From: Bacteroidales bacterium
Lineage (GTDB): Bacteria; Bacteroidota; Bacteroidia; Bacteroidales; JAADGE01
Length of the DNA stretch: 8,721 bases
NCBI GenBank assembly: GCA_029934265.1
Contig: JAOZMN010000108.1
Location: forward strand, 1-8,721
Reading direction: 5' to 3'
Under the pieces are notes generated by a model. The model searched no databases, was not told where the DNA came from, and saw only the letters and a list, made by a program, of their open reading frames with translations. A program made the translations under genes and the position numbers. Positions 6,970-8,721 of the stretch are shown piece after piece (positions within the stretch are counted from its first letter, which is position 1; each line of letters starts with the position of its first letter).

Positions 6970-7730
6970 ACAAAAAAATACTGAGAAAATTAGGCTTTAA
7001 ATCTGACCAAGAGGGAATTATAAACAGATATATAAATGAAGACGGAGGCTGGGAATCGCATCTGAAAAATACAAAAGATTTTATTTTGAAAGCTGTTGAA
7101 AACAGTGAAAAATCTTCGGTTGCTGTATTTGGTTCCGGCTGGTGGCTTGATTTGCCGACCGAAGAGTTATGTAAAATGTTTGATAAAGTTTATTTTGTAG
7201 ATATTTTGCACCCTTCACAAATAAAAAAGAAAGCCCTTGATTATAAGAATCTTACACTTATAGAAGCCGACATTACCGGTTTTGCTGAAAATTTATATTT
7301 TCATGTAAAAAAAAATAAAAATAAATCTCTTTCCGAATTAGAAGCGAAAAATCCGTTTGCAGATTTCCCTTCGGACTACTTTCCTGATTTTACGATTTCG
7401 TTAAATATTTTAAATCAGTTAGATATATTGCTTTTAAGCTATCTTGAAAAAAAATGTAATTATGAAAAAAATGAAATAGATAATTTCAGAAAAAGAATAC
7501 AGGAAAATCATATAAAAATGTTGCCGGCGAGTAAATCGTGTTTAATAAGCGACTGTGTTGAAATTAATTATGATAAGGATAATAATAAAACAGCCGAAAA
7601 AGATTTGATATATACAGAATTACCCGCAAAAAAAGCCGATAAAGAATGGATTTGGAATTTTGACACTTCCGGAAAGTATAGAGAGGGGTTGAAAATTAGA
7701 TTTCTTGTGAAAGCATTTTCTTCGTTTTAA
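6966..7730 (+). CDS. Uncharacterised Rossmann/SAM methyltransferase-like protein
   Basis: I cannot assign a function to this 254-residue soluble protein. It begins with an amphipathic region containing GGWESHLKNTKDFIL (27-41). Then comes a nucleotide-fold pattern: strand and glycine loop SVAVFGSGWWLDLP (51-64), second strand with acidic end KVYFVDILHP (74-83), and LTLIEADITGF (96-106). This resembles motifs I to III of class I methyltransferases, with D79 placed to bind the ribose of S-adenosylmethionine. DFTISLNILNQLD (141-153) fits motif IV, and CLISDC (192-197) a later strand. Motif I is FGSGWW, without the usual GxGxG, so cofactor use and catalysis are uncertain. Its ATG overlaps the stop of the phosphatase gene (ATGA), which implies a shared transcript and translational coupling. 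Its 3' end overlaps the convergent transporter gene by 35 bp. Confidence 0.75.
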   Translation: MNKKILRKLGFKSDQEGIINRYINEDGGWESHLKNTKDFILKAVENSEKSSVAVFGSGWWLDLPTEELCKMFDKVYFVDILHPSQIKKKALDYKNLTLIEADITGFAENLYFHVKKNKNKSLSELEAKNPFADFPSDYFPDFTISLNILNQLDILLLSYLEKKCNYEKNEIDNFRKRIQENHIKMLPASKSCLISDCVEINYDKDNNKTAEKDLIYTELPAKKADKEWIWNFDTSGKYREGLKIRFLVKAFSSF

Positions 7731-8721
7731 TTTTTCCTCGGTATATGAAAAATATTATACCGCCTGCAACGATAAATGTTGCAAAAATTACCGGAATTAA
7801 AATATTATTATCGTTTTTAATTTCTATTTCCAAAGCAGTAATTATTGCTTTAACTATCTGATTAGAACCCAATATCAAAGTTACCCAAAGAATAAAAGAC
7901 AGTAATATGTTGGAAACAAATCCATTAACGTGTTCTTTTCCCATTAAATTCGGATTATTTACAACATAAATTAGAAATATTGTTATAAGGGGAAGAAGCA
8001 AGCCATTAAAAGCCTGTGCTACAAGTATTGCCGGTACGGGTTTTATATCCATAAAGCCAAAGAAAAGACCGACTCCGAGAACTCCAAAAGCTGTCAGTTT
8101 GAAATAAATTGCATTAGGCTCCCACCTTTTAGCATTGGACGGTTTGCTGAACAAACTTTTTGCCGTAATTGCAGAAGCCAGCGGTGAAGTTATTGCAGAT
8201 GAAAAACCGGCGGCAAACATTCCGAAACCGAAAACATACACGGAATACTCATTTGTATATATTTCCAAAACTCCTTTAAGCATATCATAATCAAGGTCTT
8301 GTTGCATTTTATCTGCTTGGCTCATTCCTTCGGTAAGTGCGTTTCCTATGCCGACAATTGACATGGAAATTATGCCTCCGAGAATTACTGCAACTGATAA
8401 TCCGAAACGCATTTCACCTATGCTTTGTTTTTTATCGACAGCTCCCGAACCCAAAAATAAATCGTAAGGAATTACGGTCGTTCCTATCAAGCCTACGATA
8501 AGCATACCCGAACCCACAGGGAAAGTAGGTATTACACTTCCTTTTAGAACTTGTGAATAATCAGGACTTAAACTTACGCTTGTTGCAATAAATGCTCCGC
8601 CCATCAAAAGAACGACAAAACCCAAAAATTTGGCAATCGACTGTATGGAATTCATCATCAATGCAACAGAAGCCATAATACCGATGCCTGCAACAAAATA
8701 AATAGAAGGCAACTCGAAAAA
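7696..8721 (-). CDS. Nramp-family metal ion transporter, 5' end cut by window edge
   Basis: The frame stays open to the right edge, so the first roughly 90 or more residues, including the TM1 metal-binding motif, are missing; 341 residues are visible. It is a polytopic inner-membrane protein with about nine visible hydrophobic segments. The diagnostic Nramp TM6 region reads LIGTTVIPYDLFLGSGAV (codons around 8487-8430), followed by the conserved IGEMRFGLSVAV. AAGFSSAITSPLASAITA matches TM8, and LVAQAFNGLLLPLI matches TM10. Family members import divalent metals such as Mn2+ or Fe2+ with protons. In typical members TM6 carries MPH; here it is IPY (8472-8464), so the metal-ligating methionine is isoleucine and the following histidine is tyrosine. 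That suggests a different substrate or altered selectivity. The first in-frame TTG near the edge (8712) is an internal leucine codon, not a start. Confidence 0.88.
   Translation of the reverse strand, partial: FFELPSIYFVAGIGIMASVALMMNSIQSIAKFLGFVVLLMGGAFIATSVSLSPDYSQVLKGSVIPTFPVGSGMLIVGLIGTTVIPYDLFLGSGAVDKKQSIGEMRFGLSVAVILGGIISMSIVGIGNALTEGMSQADKMQQDLDYDMLKGVLEIYTNEYSVYVFGFGMFAAGFSSAITSPLASAITAKSLFSKPSNAKRWEPNAIYFKLTAFGVLGVGLFFGFMDIKPVPAILVAQAFNGLLLPLITIFLIYVVNNPNLMGKEHVNGFVSNILLSFILWVTLILGSNQIVKAIITALEIEIKNDNNILIPVIFATFIVAGGIIFFIYRGKIKTKKMLSQEI

Noticed and set aside
7739..7762. Hairpin CGGTATA/TATACCG as terminator of the methyltransferase-like gene
   Set aside because: The stem is short with a 10-base loop and no U tract follows on the plus strand; the bases also encode the Nramp C-terminus.

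Overview
The window is low-GC, densely packed DNA that looks like the chromosome of a Bacteroidota bacterium. The evidence is the protein flavour (MurC-like ligase, Cache/GAF/PAS sensor, response regulator fused to a SpoIIE-type phosphatase with the YAKSIQQEILP linker), A-rich leaders without clear Shine-Dalgarno sites, and two perfect matches to the Bacteroidota -7 promoter box TAnnTTTG at sensible places. I cannot fix the genus. There is no rRNA, tRNA, CRISPR array, phage gene or transposase gene.

Layout. 1-1194 (-) is a MurC-like Mur ligase cut by the left edge. 1195-1600 holds no gene but is full of structure: a 191-bp MITE-like element with 25-bp terminal inverted repeats, an apparent 8-bp target duplication and internal hairpins, then a second nested inverted repeat (1481-1614) that runs into the 3' end of the next gene and contains a plausible terminator. 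1601-2137 (-) is a SpoU/TrmH-family RNA methyltransferase. It overlaps the end of 2115-4469 (-), a membrane sensor (Cache, HAMP, GAF, PAS) with no output domain. 4645-5739 (-) is mqnC of the futalosine menaquinone pathway. Divergent from it, 5782-6969 (+) is a response regulator-PP2C phosphatase, translationally coupled (ATGA) to 6966-7730 (+), an uncharacterised Rossmann/methyltransferase-like protein. 7696-8721 (-) is an Nramp-family transporter cut by the right edge and converging on the previous gene with a 35-bp overlap.

How the genes relate. Two tightly coupled pairs stand out: sensor plus RNA methyltransferase, and phosphatase regulator plus methyltransferase-like protein. The first sensor lacks an enzyme output and the second regulator lacks a sensor in cis, so they could belong to one signalling network, but this is inference from proximity only. 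mqnC, the Mur ligase and the transporter look like unrelated housekeeping or accessory genes. The most novel signals are the structured repeats at 1269-1614, the divergent MurC-like ligase, the phosphatase/methyltransferase-like pair, and the altered Nramp TM6 motif.
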